This document shows, piece by piece, positions 41,444-50,149 of a DNA stretch of 64,000 bases (position 1 is the first letter of the stretch; the number at the start of each line of letters is the position of its first letter). The DNA comes from Streptomyces sp. NBC_00286 (GTDB taxonomy: Bacteria; Actinomycetota; Actinomycetes; Streptomycetales; Streptomycetaceae): assembly GCF_036173125.1 (NCBI RefSeq), contig NZ_CP108054.1, forward strand, positions 4,464,001-4,528,000, read 5' to 3'. Made by a program: the position numbers and the translations under genes. Under the pieces are notes generated by a model. The model had not been told where the DNA came from. It saw nothing but the letters and a program-made list of their open reading frames with translations, and did not search any database.

Positions 41444-44400
41444 TCACCGGTCGCGGAACGCACCCCGGCGACCACGGCGGGAGCGCCGTGCCCCGGCCAG
41501 TACGGCCAGTGCCACACCGGCGAGGCCGACGGCGCCCAGCGGCAGCAGGGCGCGCAGCCCCGGGGGTGCGGGGCGCTCGGGCTCGGCGTCCCGTCGTGCC
41601 CGCAGTGCCGCCGCCAGCACCTCCGCCAGGTGCCACGGGGCGCGTCCCGTACCGGCCTGCTCGACCTGCGTACGGCAGCTGAAACCGTCCGCGAGGACCA
41701 GCGTCGCTTCGTCCGCCTCCCGCACGGCGGGCAGCAGCCCCGCCTCGGCGCAGGCCATGGACACCTCGTAATGGCCCTTCTCGAAGCCGAAGTTGCCGGC
41801 CAGCCCGCAGCAGCCCTCATCCAGCACGTCGGCGTCCACACCGGCCCGTTCGAGCACCTTCCGTTCCGCATCGAAGCCCATGACGGCGTACTGATGGCAG
41901 TGCCGCTGGACTACCGCACGCGCGTCGACGGCCGGCGGCTGCCAGTCGTCGGCGCGTTCGACGAGCAGTTCGGCAAGGGTGCGAGTCTGGTTCCGCAGCC
42001 GGTCAACGTCGGGGTCTTTGGGCAGCAGTTCGGCCGCGTCGGCGCGGAAGACGGCGGTGCAGCTGGGTTCGAGTCCCACGACGGGTGTGCCGCGGCGCAG
42101 GTCCGCGCGCAGGACGTCGATCGTGTGGCCCAGGACCCGCTTGGCGACGCCCAGTTGCCCGGTGGAGATCCAGGTCAGTGCACAGCACACCGCCGCCTCG
42201 GGCACCTTGACCCGGAAACCCGCCGCCTCCAGGACCTCCACCGCTGCCCTGCCGATCGCGGGGTGGAAGTGCTCGGTAAAGGTGTCGGGCCACACCACGA
42301 CCTCCCCTCGGTGTCCGTCACCGCCCGGTACGCCCCGCTCGCGCCACCACTCGGTGAAGCGTTGCTCGGCGAAGACGGGCACGTCCCGCTCGGGCACGAT
42401 GCCGCCGAGCGTCTTGGCCACGCGGGCCACCCACCGCACCGAGGCCAGCGCGTTGACGGTACGGGGCGCGAGCGCGACCGCCCTGGCCACCGCCGGCAGC
42501 CAGCCCATCGAGTAGTGCGCGAGCGGCCGCAGTCGGCCCTGGTAGTGGTGGTGCAGGAACTCCGCCTTGTAGGTGGCCATGTCGACGTTGACCGGGCAGT
42601 CCGTCTTGCAGCCCTTGCAGGCCAGGCACAGGTCGAGGGCGTCGCGCACCTCGTGGGAACGCCACCCCGAATCGACCGGTGAGTCGCCTCGGACCATTTC
42701 GAACAGCAGCCGGGCGCGGCCCCTGGTGGAGTGCTCCTCCTCGCGGGTTGCCCCGTAGCTGGGGCACATCACCCCGCCCTCCAGGGAGCGGCATTTGCCG
42801 ACCCCGACGCATCGGGCGGCGGCCCGGCTGAATTTGCCGTCGTCATGGGGGAAGGCGAAGGCGGTCTCCGGTTCCCACGGCAGGTAGTCGGATCCCAGGC
42901 GCAGGTCCTCGTCGAGGCGGTGCGGCAGGACGATCTTGCCGGGATTCATCCGGTTGCCCGGATCGAACAGCCCCTTGAGCCGTTCGAACGCCTCGATCAG
43001 TTCCGGCCCGAACATCTTCACCAGCAGTTCGCCCCGCGACTGACCGTCCCCGTGCTCGCCGGACAGCGATCCGCCGTAGGACACCACCAGGTCGGCGGCC
43101 TTCTCGACGAAGGCCCGCATCCGGGCGACGCCCTCCTCGGACTCCAGGTCGAAGGGGATGCGGGTGTGGACGCAGCCGTGACCGAAGTGCCCGTACACCG
43201 AGGGGTGTCCGTAGTCGAATTCCTCGTACAGCCGCTTCAGGTCGCGCAGATAGTCACCGAGGCGGTGCACGGGCACCGCGGAGTCCTCCCAGCCCTCCCA
43301 GGTGTCGGGCTGCCCGGGGACATGGGCGGTCGCGCCCAGGCCGGACTCGCGCACCCGCCACAGGTCGTGCACGTGCTGGGGGTCGTCGTACCAGGTGTGA
43401 TCGACGTCGTCCGGCTTCGCGTCGATGAGGGCCTTCGCCCGGCCCTCGACCTCCTCGCGCGTGTCCCCCGCGAACTGCACGAACAGATACGCCCGGCCGC
43501 CGGGCAGAATCCGCAACGCGTCGGGATTGAGATGCTTCTGCTGCTGGAAGCGGATCAGCTGATGGTCCACGCCCTCCAGCGCCATCGGCTCGTGCTCCAG
43601 GACCGCCGGCACATGGTCGGCGGCCTCGCAGATGTCCCGGTAGCCGAGGACGACCAGGGCGGTATGCGCACGCACCGGCACCAGCTCCAGCTCCGCGCGC
43701 AGGACGGTGACCAGCGTGGACTCCGAACCGGTCAGCAGCTCGGCGACGTCGAAGCCCTGCTCGGGCAGGAGCGAGTCGAGGTTGTAGCCGGAGACCCGGC
43801 GCGGGATGTCGGGATAGCGCTCACGGACCTGGCCGGCGTACCGGTCCCGCAGCGCCGCCATCCCGCGGTACAGCTCCGCCTCCCGCCCCTGGCCGGACAT
43901 CAGCCGCTCCAGCTCGGCATCCCCGGTCCGGCCGACCCACATGCGGGTCCCGTCGTAGGTCAGCACTTGAAGGCGGTGCAGGTTGTCGACGACCTTCCCG
44001 TACGCCTGGGCCGTCGACCCGCACGAGTTGTTGCCGATCATCCCGCCGAGGGTGCAGTTCGGGTGGGTGGCCGGCCTCGGCCCGTACTGCAGGCCGTACG
44101 CGGCCAGTTGCCGGTTCAGGTCGTCGAGCACGATGCCCGGCTCGACCACGCACCGCCGGTTGTCGGCGTCCACCGACAGGAGCCGGTTGCAGTACTTGCT
44201 CCAGTCCAGTACCACCGCCGTATTGCAGCACTCGCCCGCAAGGCTCGTGCCGCCGCCGCGGGAGAGCAGGGGCGCGCCGTACTCACGGCACACCGCCACC
44301 GCCTCCTCGGCGGCCTCGACCGTGCGGGGAACCACCACGCCGATGGGGACCTGCCGGTAGTTGGAACCGTCCGTCGAGTACGCGGCGCGCGTACCCGTGT

Positions 44401-44512
44401 CGAAGCGGACCTCGCCGTCGACCCGGTCGCGCAGATCCCGCTCGAGAGCACCGATGTCGATCTTCTCCGGCGAACGACGGACGACTGGCAGCGGGAGGTC
44501 CACCTGGTTCAT
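41444..44512 (-). CDS. FAD-binding and Fe-S-binding dehydrogenase (GlcD-GlpC fusion, YdiJ-like)
   Basis: This 1,022-residue enzyme starts at ATG 44512 (AGGAAGG upstream; a TTG at 44518 is also in frame). An FAD-binding VAO/PCMH domain (about 45-250: LLSRGGGTSLAGE, NCTLGGMIGNNSCG) is followed by a substrate domain to about 560 (HGCVHTRIPFD, LSGEHGDGQSRGELL). A 4Fe-4S ferredoxin-like part follows (CVGVGKCRS, CLACKGCKTDCPVN), then CCG-type domains (AVCCALTWISTGQLG, CCGLAGNFGFEKGHYEVS). The family oxidises D-2-hydroxyacids such as D-lactate or D-2-hydroxyglutarate. Unusually, a transmembrane helix (LGAVGLAGVALAVLAGA) and basic tail end the chain, which would anchor it to the membrane. Confidence 0.92.
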   Translation of the reverse strand: MNQVDLPLPVVRRSPEKIDIGALERDLRDRVDGEVRFDTGTRAAYSTDGSNYRQVPIGVVVPRTVEAAEEAVAVCREYGAPLLSRGGGTSLAGECCNTAVVLDWSKYCNRLLSVDADNRRCVVEPGIVLDDLNRQLAAYGLQYGPRPATHPNCTLGGMIGNNSCGSTAQAYGKVVDNLHRLQVLTYDGTRMWVGRTGDAELERLMSGQGREAELYRGMAALRDRYAGQVRERYPDIPRRVSGYNLDSLLPEQGFDVAELLTGSESTLVTVLRAELELVPVRAHTALVVLGYRDICEAADHVPAVLEHEPMALEGVDHQLIRFQQQKHLNPDALRILPGGRAYLFVQFAGDTREEVEGRAKALIDAKPDDVDHTWYDDPQHVHDLWRVRESGLGATAHVPGQPDTWEGWEDSAVPVHRLGDYLRDLKRLYEEFDYGHPSVYGHFGHGCVHTRIPFDLESEEGVARMRAFVEKAADLVVSYGGSLSGEHGDGQSRGELLVKMFGPELIEAFERLKGLFDPGNRMNPGKIVLPHRLDEDLRLGSDYLPWEPETAFAFPHDDGKFSRAAARCVGVGKCRSLEGGVMCPSYGATREEEHSTRGRARLLFEMVRGDSPVDSGWRSHEVRDALDLCLACKGCKTDCPVNVDMATYKAEFLHHHYQGRLRPLAHYSMGWLPAVARAVALAPRTVNALASVRWVARVAKTLGGIVPERDVPVFAEQRFTEWWRERGVPGGDGHRGEVVVWPDTFTEHFHPAIGRAAVEVLEAAGFRVKVPEAAVCCALTWISTGQLGVAKRVLGHTIDVLRADLRRGTPVVGLEPSCTAVFRADAAELLPKDPDVDRLRNQTRTLAELLVERADDWQPPAVDARAVVQRHCHQYAVMGFDAERKVLERAGVDADVLDEGCCGLAGNFGFEKGHYEVSMACAEAGLLPAVREADEATLVLADGFSCRTQVEQAGTGRAPWHLAEVLAAALRARRDAEPERPAPPGLRALLPLGAVGLAGVALAVLAGARRSRRGRRGAFRDR

Positions 44513-45275
44513 GCGCAAGCCTTCCTCTTACGGATGGGACACGTACCGCTGTGGGATTGACCAGCCCGCGCCCCCGGTCAGGAGTCCATGCCGCGTGCTG
44601 TCGGGGCGTTCCTGGATGGTTCACCGTGCCTGGCACCGGGGCGTGGGCCCTCTTGGCCGGCGCGTGTCGGGCCCGGCGGATTCGCGGTCGGCGCTGCGCG
44701 TCGCGTGAAGTCAACGCCTCGAGCCGGTTCCGCGATGACGTCACTGCCGCCCCAGGGGACGTTCTTTCCTCTGCGATGCCGATGCCCTGAATTTCCTGTT
44801 CGTGTATCCCGGGCCGTTTTCCGGCAAACCGGAGAGCCGCGCATTCGGCCGTACCCGCAGGAGAGTCGGCTGGTACGCGCACAACAGGATCGGACAGCCA
44901 TCCGAGTCGTCACTGGGACCCGGACCCGCGGGCGGCGGACATTCTGGCCGTCGCCCGTCCGATTCCGGCGCTCGTCCCGCTCACCACAACCGTCTGCTGT
45001 GTCGTCCGGCTCATAGGTCCTGCTCACTCGCCGTTTGTTGGTTACAGGTATCGCGTTCGCCGTACCGGAAAACGAACCCCGGACGCCAGGGCGAGGCGAG
45101 CACACCGGCGCCGATGAAGAAAAGCCACACGCCCGCAGGCCGTGCCATCCCCCCCCGAGTCGGGCGGCAAGCACCCCGATGGCCCGCGGCGAGGAAAGGA
45201 CCACGGCCGACGGTCTCCCGTACCAGTCGGCGTTCACCAGCGTTTGCGCGGTAGCCGGGTGGGCACCCCGGCCGC
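44513..45275. other. 763-bp intergenic region
   Basis: Divergent promoters of the dehydrogenase and the retropepsin-like gene. No convincing gene; a 45-residue minus-strand frame at 45011-45148 with one hydrophobic segment (GVWLFFIGAGVLA) has no good ribosome-binding site. No repeats seen. Confidence 0.45.
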
Positions 45276-45827
45276 ATGGGCATGTGGGATGACCCAGCGC
45301 CCGCCACGAGGCATCGACCGGCGAGTCGGCTCGTGGCCGCGCCTCTGGCCGCGCTGCTGCTCGCCGGCTGCGTGCTGTACGAGGATCGCGACGACCCGGA
45401 CGCGGCGCAGGCCTCTCCCGGAGCGGTGCGCGAGGTACCGCTCAGGGTCGTGGAGGAGGACGACCGGACGCTGGCGTTCGTCCCGGTAAGCATCGAAGGC
45501 GAGGGTCCCTTCATGTTCGCCCTGGACACCGGTGCCTCAGCCAGCGTCGTCGACGAGGACGTCGCCGACCGGGTGGGTCTGGAACGCACCGGCGAGCGCC
45601 AATCGGTGAGCGGGATCCTGGGCACCGGGCAGGTCCCCGTCGCCCGGGTGGACCAGTGGAGGGTTGGTGACGTACGCATCGACCCGGGTGAGGTCACGGT
45701 CATCGACCTCGGCCCTCCCAGGGGAGGCGGCGGCATTCAGGGACTGCTCGGCTCGGATGTGCTCAGCGACTACGGCTCGATCACCGTCGACTACGACGAC
45801 GGCGTCCTCAAGATCCCCGCGCCGTGA
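45276..45827 (+). CDS. Retropepsin-like aspartic protease lipoprotein
   Basis: This 183-residue protein has a lipoprotein signal (VAAPLAALLLAGC). A retroviral-protease-like domain then shows the active-site FALDTGASASVVDEDVAD and the flap/second-half features TGQVPVARVD and GIQGLLGSDVLSDY. Such one-domain proteins dimerise to form the site; the target is unknown, and most bacterial examples are uncharacterised. Two ATGs (45276, 45282) are possible starts and no strong ribosome-binding site separates them. Confidence 0.82.
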   Translation: MGMWDDPAPATRHRPASRLVAAPLAALLLAGCVLYEDRDDPDAAQASPGAVREVPLRVVEEDDRTLAFVPVSIEGEGPFMFALDTGASASVVDEDVADRVGLERTGERQSVSGILGTGQVPVARVDQWRVGDVRIDPGEVTVIDLGPPRGGGGIQGLLGSDVLSDYGSITVDYDDGVLKIPAP

Positions 45828-46177
45828 GAACTGGGGCCTGCCCTTGCTGCCGCAGTCTGGACGGGTGGCGGCGCACGGGCGCGCTGCGCGCGAGTGTCTT
45901 GCCGCCGCCTGGAAATCCCCTCCTGTGCGGGGCACAGGCGACCGGCCTTCCTCCGATCACCGCCAGCGAACCGGCATCGTCACGAACCCCACAGGCATCA
46001 CCCGAGACGCCTCCGTCGCCGGAGTTCGAGGCCACCGGTCCGGGGCGTCGGTGAACGCGACCACACCGAAAGTGTCCGTCCAACGGAGCACGCTCAGTTC
46101 GCCGGAGCGGACCACCGTCAGGTACTCCAGACTCGGAGACGCGTCCGCCGGCCGATCTTGGTAGAGAGGTGGCGCTC
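45828..46177. other. 350-bp gap before TerC
   Basis: No gene supported; holds the presumed TerC promoter. Open frames on the minus strand lack codon bias. Confidence 0.4.
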
Positions 46178-47215
46178 GTGCACGACGTACCACTGTGGCT
46201 GTGGACGGTCTTCGCGGTCACCGTTGTGGTGGCCTTGGCCGTCGATCTGCTGGCGCACCGGCGGGCACATGCCATCGGCTTACGGGACGCCGCCGTCTGG
46301 AGTGGGGTCTGGGTGGGCCTGGCCGTCGTCTTCGGCGCGCTCGTCTTCCTCGTGGTGGGCACCACCGCCGGCGTGGAATACACCACGGCGTGGCTGCTGG
46401 AGAAGAGCCTGTCGGCGGACAACCTCTTCGTCTTCGCGCTGATCTTCGGCTACTTCAAGGTGCCCCGCGAGTACCAGCACCGCGTGCTGTTCCTCGGTGT
46501 CCTCGGCGCCCTCGTCTTCCGCGGTCTCTTCCTCGCCGCCGGCGTGGCGGTGGTCAACCGCTTCACCGCCGTCCTGTTCGTCTTCGGCGCCTTCCTCTTC
46601 TACAGCGCGTACAAGATCCTCACCAAGGAAGAGGACAGTGTCGATCCCGGCAAGAGCCTCGCCGTACGGCTCCTGCGCAAGGTCATCCCCGTTCGGGACG
46701 AGTACGCGGGAGCCCGATTCTTCGTCCGGGAGGGCGGCAAGATCGTCGCCACCCCGCTGCTCGCCGTCGTCGCCGCGGTGGAAGGCGCCGACCTGGTCTT
46801 TGCTGTGGACAGCGTGCCCGCCGTCCTGGGCGTCAGCAGTGATGCCTTCATCGTCTACACCAGTAACGCCTTCGCGATCCTGGGCCTGCGCGCCCTGTAT
46901 TTCCTGCTCGCCGATCTGATGGACCGCTTCCACTACCTCAGCAAGGGCCTGGCGCTGATTCTCGGCTTCATCGGGGTGAAACTGACCCTGCAGGCATCCC
47001 ACGAAATCATCAGCACGGCGATTCCCGAGGTTCATTCGCTCCTCAGCCTCGGCGTGATCGTCACTGTCCTGGTCGTCTCCGTCGTGCTCAGCGTGTTGCG
47101 TCCCGCCCCGTCCGGCCGCGCCGACGAGCGGCCGGGAGCGGATGCTGGTGAACCTGTTTCGGGACCGCCGAGCGATTCCCGTAACGCTGCTGAAGAGGGC
47201 CGTGACGACACATGA
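46178..47215 (+). CDS. TerC-family integral membrane protein
   Basis: Starting at the GTG at 46178 (GAGAGGTGG upstream; 46169 is an in-frame alternative) the product is 345 residues. It has seven to nine membrane segments and the TerC signature WLLEKSLSADNLFVFALIFG, then ATPLLAVVAAVEGADLVFAV and SVPAVLGVSSDAFIVYTSNA. The intramembrane acidic residues are kept. TerC/Alx proteins export metals (for example Mn2+) and were first linked to tellurite resistance. The C-terminal 40 residues are a polar tail. Confidence 0.92.
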   Translation: MHDVPLWLWTVFAVTVVVALAVDLLAHRRAHAIGLRDAAVWSGVWVGLAVVFGALVFLVVGTTAGVEYTTAWLLEKSLSADNLFVFALIFGYFKVPREYQHRVLFLGVLGALVFRGLFLAAGVAVVNRFTAVLFVFGAFLFYSAYKILTKEEDSVDPGKSLAVRLLRKVIPVRDEYAGARFFVREGGKIVATPLLAVVAAVEGADLVFAVDSVPAVLGVSSDAFIVYTSNAFAILGLRALYFLLADLMDRFHYLSKGLALILGFIGVKLTLQASHEIISTAIPEVHSLLSLGVIVTVLVVSVVLSVLRPAPSGRADERPGADAGEPVSGPPSDSRNAAEEGRDDT

Positions 47216-47806
47216 CCCCTACCCGTCCAGGTGGAGGCAAGAGTCAGCGGCAAGGAGCGCGAGGCAGCCTTGCGCCACTCGGCCGGCCTTCCCATGACCG
47301 AGGACGAGGTCCACCCAGCCCCGGCGGGCCGTACCCCAGCCTCCCGGCGTGCTTCGTGCACCTGGTCGCGGGTACCCGGCCTTGGCTGGTGTGGAGGCGG
47401 TGTCCGTCGGCTGTCGCGCCCCGCGGCACGACCGTGCCACCACCGCCGCAGTTGCCGTGGGCAGGCCCCCGTCGGACGGGTCTCGGCAGTCACTCGACAC
47501 CGAGGTGACCGACCATGCAGTCCAGCGAGCTGGCGGGGGACGACCGGCTCACGGACCACAGGGGCCTGGGCCCGGGCACAGGGCGCGCCGACGAGGAGGA
47601 GGCCAGAACGCTCATGGACGGTGAAGGTCGCTGTGGCGCTGGCGATCCTGGCCGCTGTCGGGCTGCTGCTCAAGGCGATCCTCTCGGCGCCCGGCGGCGG
47701 TGAACACCAGTCGCCCAGCCGTACGGGCTGGCCCGTACGCGTCATCGCACGTCCTTGAGGGTCGGCCCGGAGCGGGCATGCCTTAAGGGATTTCCTGGGA
47801 GGCGAG
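47216..47806. other. Region with possible small or broken genes
   Basis: The stretch has partial coding bias (47230-47340 in one frame, 47515-47615 in a second, 47621-47758 in a third) but no intact gene. It may be a decayed gene; see the low-confidence entry at 47621. Confidence 0.4.
47621..47758 (+). CDS. Possible 45-residue membrane peptide
   Basis: A GTG at 47621 opens KVAVALAILAAVGLLLKAIL followed by a polar tail (SPSRTGWPVRVIARP). Codon use is good but the ribosome-binding site is poor; GAGGAGGAGG lies too far upstream. The preceding frame (MQSSELAGDDRLTDHRGL from 47515) may have been joined to it before a frameshift. Low certainty. Confidence 0.35.
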   Translation: MKVAVALAILAAVGLLLKAILSAPGGGEHQSPSRTGWPVRVIARP

Positions 47807-48694
47807 ATGGTGGATGCAAGACCCGTCATCGTCGGTGTCGATGACGCCGACGATCAGGATCACCTCGTGCGGTACGCGGCCCAGGAGGCCGTCCTGCGGG
47901 CCGTTCCCCTGCACATCGCCCACGCCATCCAACTGCCCGGAGCTTTCGGGAAGCCGGATGAGAAGGACGCCGAGGGGAAGACTGCCGCGGATCGAGGTGC
48001 GGCAGTGGTGGACCGGTTCGAGGCAGTGGCCCGGTCGGCGTTTCCCCACCTCACCGTCGCGGGAGAGCTGCCCTTCGGCGATCCCGCCGGGACCCTGGTG
48101 GTGCGCTCGGCGGAGGCGTCGCTCGTGGTGCTGGGTCATCGCGGCGCCGGCGGTTTCCCGCACCTGCCTCTCGGCTCGGTAAGCCTCCAAGTGGCCACGC
48201 ACGCCCAGTGTCCGGTGCTGGTGACGCGTCCTGGCAGACCAGTCGAGACGCCGGGCCGGCGCATCGTCGTCGGTGCCGACCTCGTGCACTACTCGCCGGA
48301 GGCAGCGGAGTTCGCCTTCGCGGAGGCCGACCGCCGGGCGGCCCACGTCCAGGTCGTGCATGCCCTTCACCGGCCCGTGCTACTGCCTCTCCCACGCACC
48401 GGCACCGCACTGGAACCAGATATGCGCGAGATCGAGGACAGTGCCCGGCACTTCCTCGAGGAACGAATCGCCGAGCTCAGCGGACGGTACCCAGGCGTAA
48501 CGGCCGGGCTGCGTCTCGACTGGACACATCCAGCGACGTACCTGACGGAGTTGTCCGAGGAGGCCGACCTGCTGGTGGTCGGCTCGCGCGGCCGAGCGGG
48601 CCTGCGCAGGCTTCTCCTCGGCTCGGTGAGCAGCGAGGTCCTGCACAGGGCACGCTGCCCCGTCGCCGTCGTCCCGGCAGCGGCGAACGAATAG
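47807..48694 (+). CDS. Universal stress protein with two UspA domains
   Basis: This 295-residue protein starts at ATG 47807 after GGGAGG and contains two tandem UspA domains. The first (about 5-140) begins PVIVGVDDADDQDHLVRYAA and ends GHRGAGGFPHLPLGSVSLQV. The second (about 152-290) begins RIVVGADLVHYSPEAAEFAF and ends GSRGRAGLRRLLLGSVSSEV. The G-x2-G-x9-G(S/T) ATP-binding pattern is present in both. Tandem Usps respond to starvation, hypoxia and other stress in actinobacteria. The adjacent PRC-barrel and protease genes suggest a shared stress response. Confidence 0.94.
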   Translation: MVDARPVIVGVDDADDQDHLVRYAAQEAVLRAVPLHIAHAIQLPGAFGKPDEKDAEGKTAADRGAAVVDRFEAVARSAFPHLTVAGELPFGDPAGTLVVRSAEASLVVLGHRGAGGFPHLPLGSVSLQVATHAQCPVLVTRPGRPVETPGRRIVVGADLVHYSPEAAEFAFAEADRRAAHVQVVHALHRPVLLPLPRTGTALEPDMREIEDSARHFLEERIAELSGRYPGVTAGLRLDWTHPATYLTELSEEADLLVVGSRGRAGLRRLLLGSVSSEVLHRARCPVAVVPAAANE

Positions 48695-48951
48695 GAGCAC
48701 CTCACCAGGAGCCCAACACGGAGGAACCGGATGGAACCCACACGCCCCGCGCTTCCCGGTCCGCGTGCCGCGAGACAACGCCGCATGTATCCGCGCCGTC
48801 TGTACAGGCATGCCCATGACGGAGAGGGGAACCTCGGGAGGAATGGACGCCCCGGAGGCACGGCGTCCGGCCGCAGTAGACACCCGAGCATCGGTGGACG
48901 GACTGTGGAAGGAAGCAGATGGGGGGACAAGGCGAGCAAAGGGGTGCCGAG

Positions 48952-49095
48952 ATGGAATGGTGGATCTGGCTCATCATCGCTCTCGCGATTCTCCTGGCTG
49001 CCCCCGCGGCCATCCTGTCCCTGCAGGCACGGCGCCGCTCCGGTGGCGTCATAGCCCAGGGCCGCCGGCCTCGGCGAGGAGGGCCGCGACGGTGA
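48952..49095 (+). CDS. 47-residue single-pass membrane peptide
   Basis: The ATG at 48952 gives MEWWIWLIIALAILLAAPAA, a hydrophobic helix of about 20 residues, then a strongly basic tail (ARRRSGG, RRPRRGGPRR). The stop overlaps the next start (GTGA at 49092), so the peptide is translationally coupled to a PRC-barrel gene. A similar micro-gene follows the PRC-barrel remnant at 56765. The Shine-Dalgarno match is weak (GGGGTGCCGAG). Confidence 0.65.
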   Translation: MEWWIWLIIALAILLAAPAAILSLQARRRSGGVIAQGRRPRRGGPRR

Positions 49096-49658
49096 CCAAC
49101 TACATGCGAGCCAGCGAGATCGCCAAGAAACCAGTGGTCACTTTGGCGGGGGAAGACCTCGGGCAGGTCAAGGACCTCGTCTTCGACCCCTCGACGGGGA
49201 GCATCCGGTGCTTCACCCTCGCGGGCCGCGGCCTGCTGGCGGGGCCCCTCCATCGTGCGCTCTTGTGGGAGAACGTTCACTCCCTGGGGCCGCACGCGGT
49301 CATGGTGCGCGACGAGAGCGCCGTGGAGGAGGACGACAAGGCTGCCCGGTCGGGTGCGCGGAAACCGGGCGGGGGCAACGTGCTGGGTGTCGCGGTCACG
49401 ACCCGCGGCGGAGCACGGCTGGGCAAGGTCACCGACGCCGTCGTCGAGGCAGGCAGGGCACCTGTGGTGGCGGGCTATGAGATCGAGACCGCCGAGCACC
49501 ACCGTGTGCTGCTGCCGGTGGTCGGCCCTGTCACCGTCTCCGGCGAACGGGTGCTCGTTCCGGATGCCACCGCACAGCACAGCGCAGGTGACCTGGGAGG
49601 GTTCGGTGCCGCCGCGGAGCACCTGCGCGACCGCCTCCGGCACGACCAGGAGGACTGA
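49092..49658 (+). CDS. PRC-barrel protein, two domains
   Basis: This 188-residue protein starts at the GTG at 49092 (GAGGAGGG upstream), overlapping the 47-residue gene stop. Two PRC-like halves are visible: YMRASEIAKKPVVTLAGEDL then GQVKDLVFDPSTGSIRCFTL, and NVLGVAVTTRGGARLGKVTD then AVVEAG. It is soluble, probably peripheral to the membrane through its partner. The next gene is also PRC-barrel and follows four bases after this stop. Confidence 0.85.
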   Translation: MTNYMRASEIAKKPVVTLAGEDLGQVKDLVFDPSTGSIRCFTLAGRGLLAGPLHRALLWENVHSLGPHAVMVRDESAVEEDDKAARSGARKPGGGNVLGVAVTTRGGARLGKVTDAVVEAGRAPVVAGYEIETAEHHRVLLPVVGPVTVSGERVLVPDATAQHSAGDLGGFGAAAEHLRDRLRHDQED

Positions 49659-49661
49659 CTG

Positions 49662-50102
49662 ATGCTCTTCACCAAGGCCCAGGGCAAGGCCGTCATGGAC
49701 CTCACGACCGCCGAGACGGTCGGAACGGTCGCCACGTGCACCGTGGCACCGTCACCGGCGCGTATCGCCGGGCTGCGCCTCAAGACCCGAGGCCGCGGAC
49801 ACCGAACCCTGGAGTGGAGCAACGTGCAGTCGTTCGGTCCGGACACCGTCGCCGTCGACGAGGCCGGTCGAATCCGCGACGAGAAGACCATCGATCCCGG
49901 CGACCACGCCCACCCGGCGCACGACCCCCTCGGGAAAGCGGTGCTCACCGAAACAGGTCTCAACAAGGGCAGCGTGCGCGACCTCGAATTCGACGAGCAA
50001 ACAGGGCGCATCAGTCGCCTGGTGACCGATGAGGAGCAGATCCCCGGTGACGAACTCCTCGCAGTGGGCAGCTACGCGGTTGTCGTCGCCGCCCCACAGT
50101 GA
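49662..50102 (+). CDS. PRC-barrel protein
   Basis: This 146-residue protein starts at ATG 49662 (AGGAGG upstream). Two short barrel units are seen: FTKAQGKAVMDLTTAETVGT then VATCTVAP, and GKAVLTETGLNKGSVRDLEF then DEQTGRISRLVTDEEQIPGD. It forms an operon with the PRC gene before it. With the gene at 49092 it may form a heteromer. No enzymatic motif is seen. Confidence 0.85.
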   Translation: MLFTKAQGKAVMDLTTAETVGTVATCTVAPSPARIAGLRLKTRGRGHRTLEWSNVQSFGPDTVAVDEAGRIRDEKTIDPGDHAHPAHDPLGKAVLTETGLNKGSVRDLEFDEQTGRISRLVTDEEQIPGDELLAVGSYAVVVAAPQ

Positions 50103-50149
50103 CACCCGGGGCATCCAGCGTCCGTTTGGCAGGCACCGTCTCTCCTCCC

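Noticed and set aside
42731..44560. 609-residue plus-strand frame
   Set aside because: Complement of the FAD/Fe-S dehydrogenase; its translation lacks any domain while the minus strand is fully conserved.
47230..47758. 175-residue plus-strand frame upstream of the Usp gene
   Set aside because: Coding bias is present only in parts; the middle is unlikely sequence, so only the last 45 codons are listed, with low confidence.
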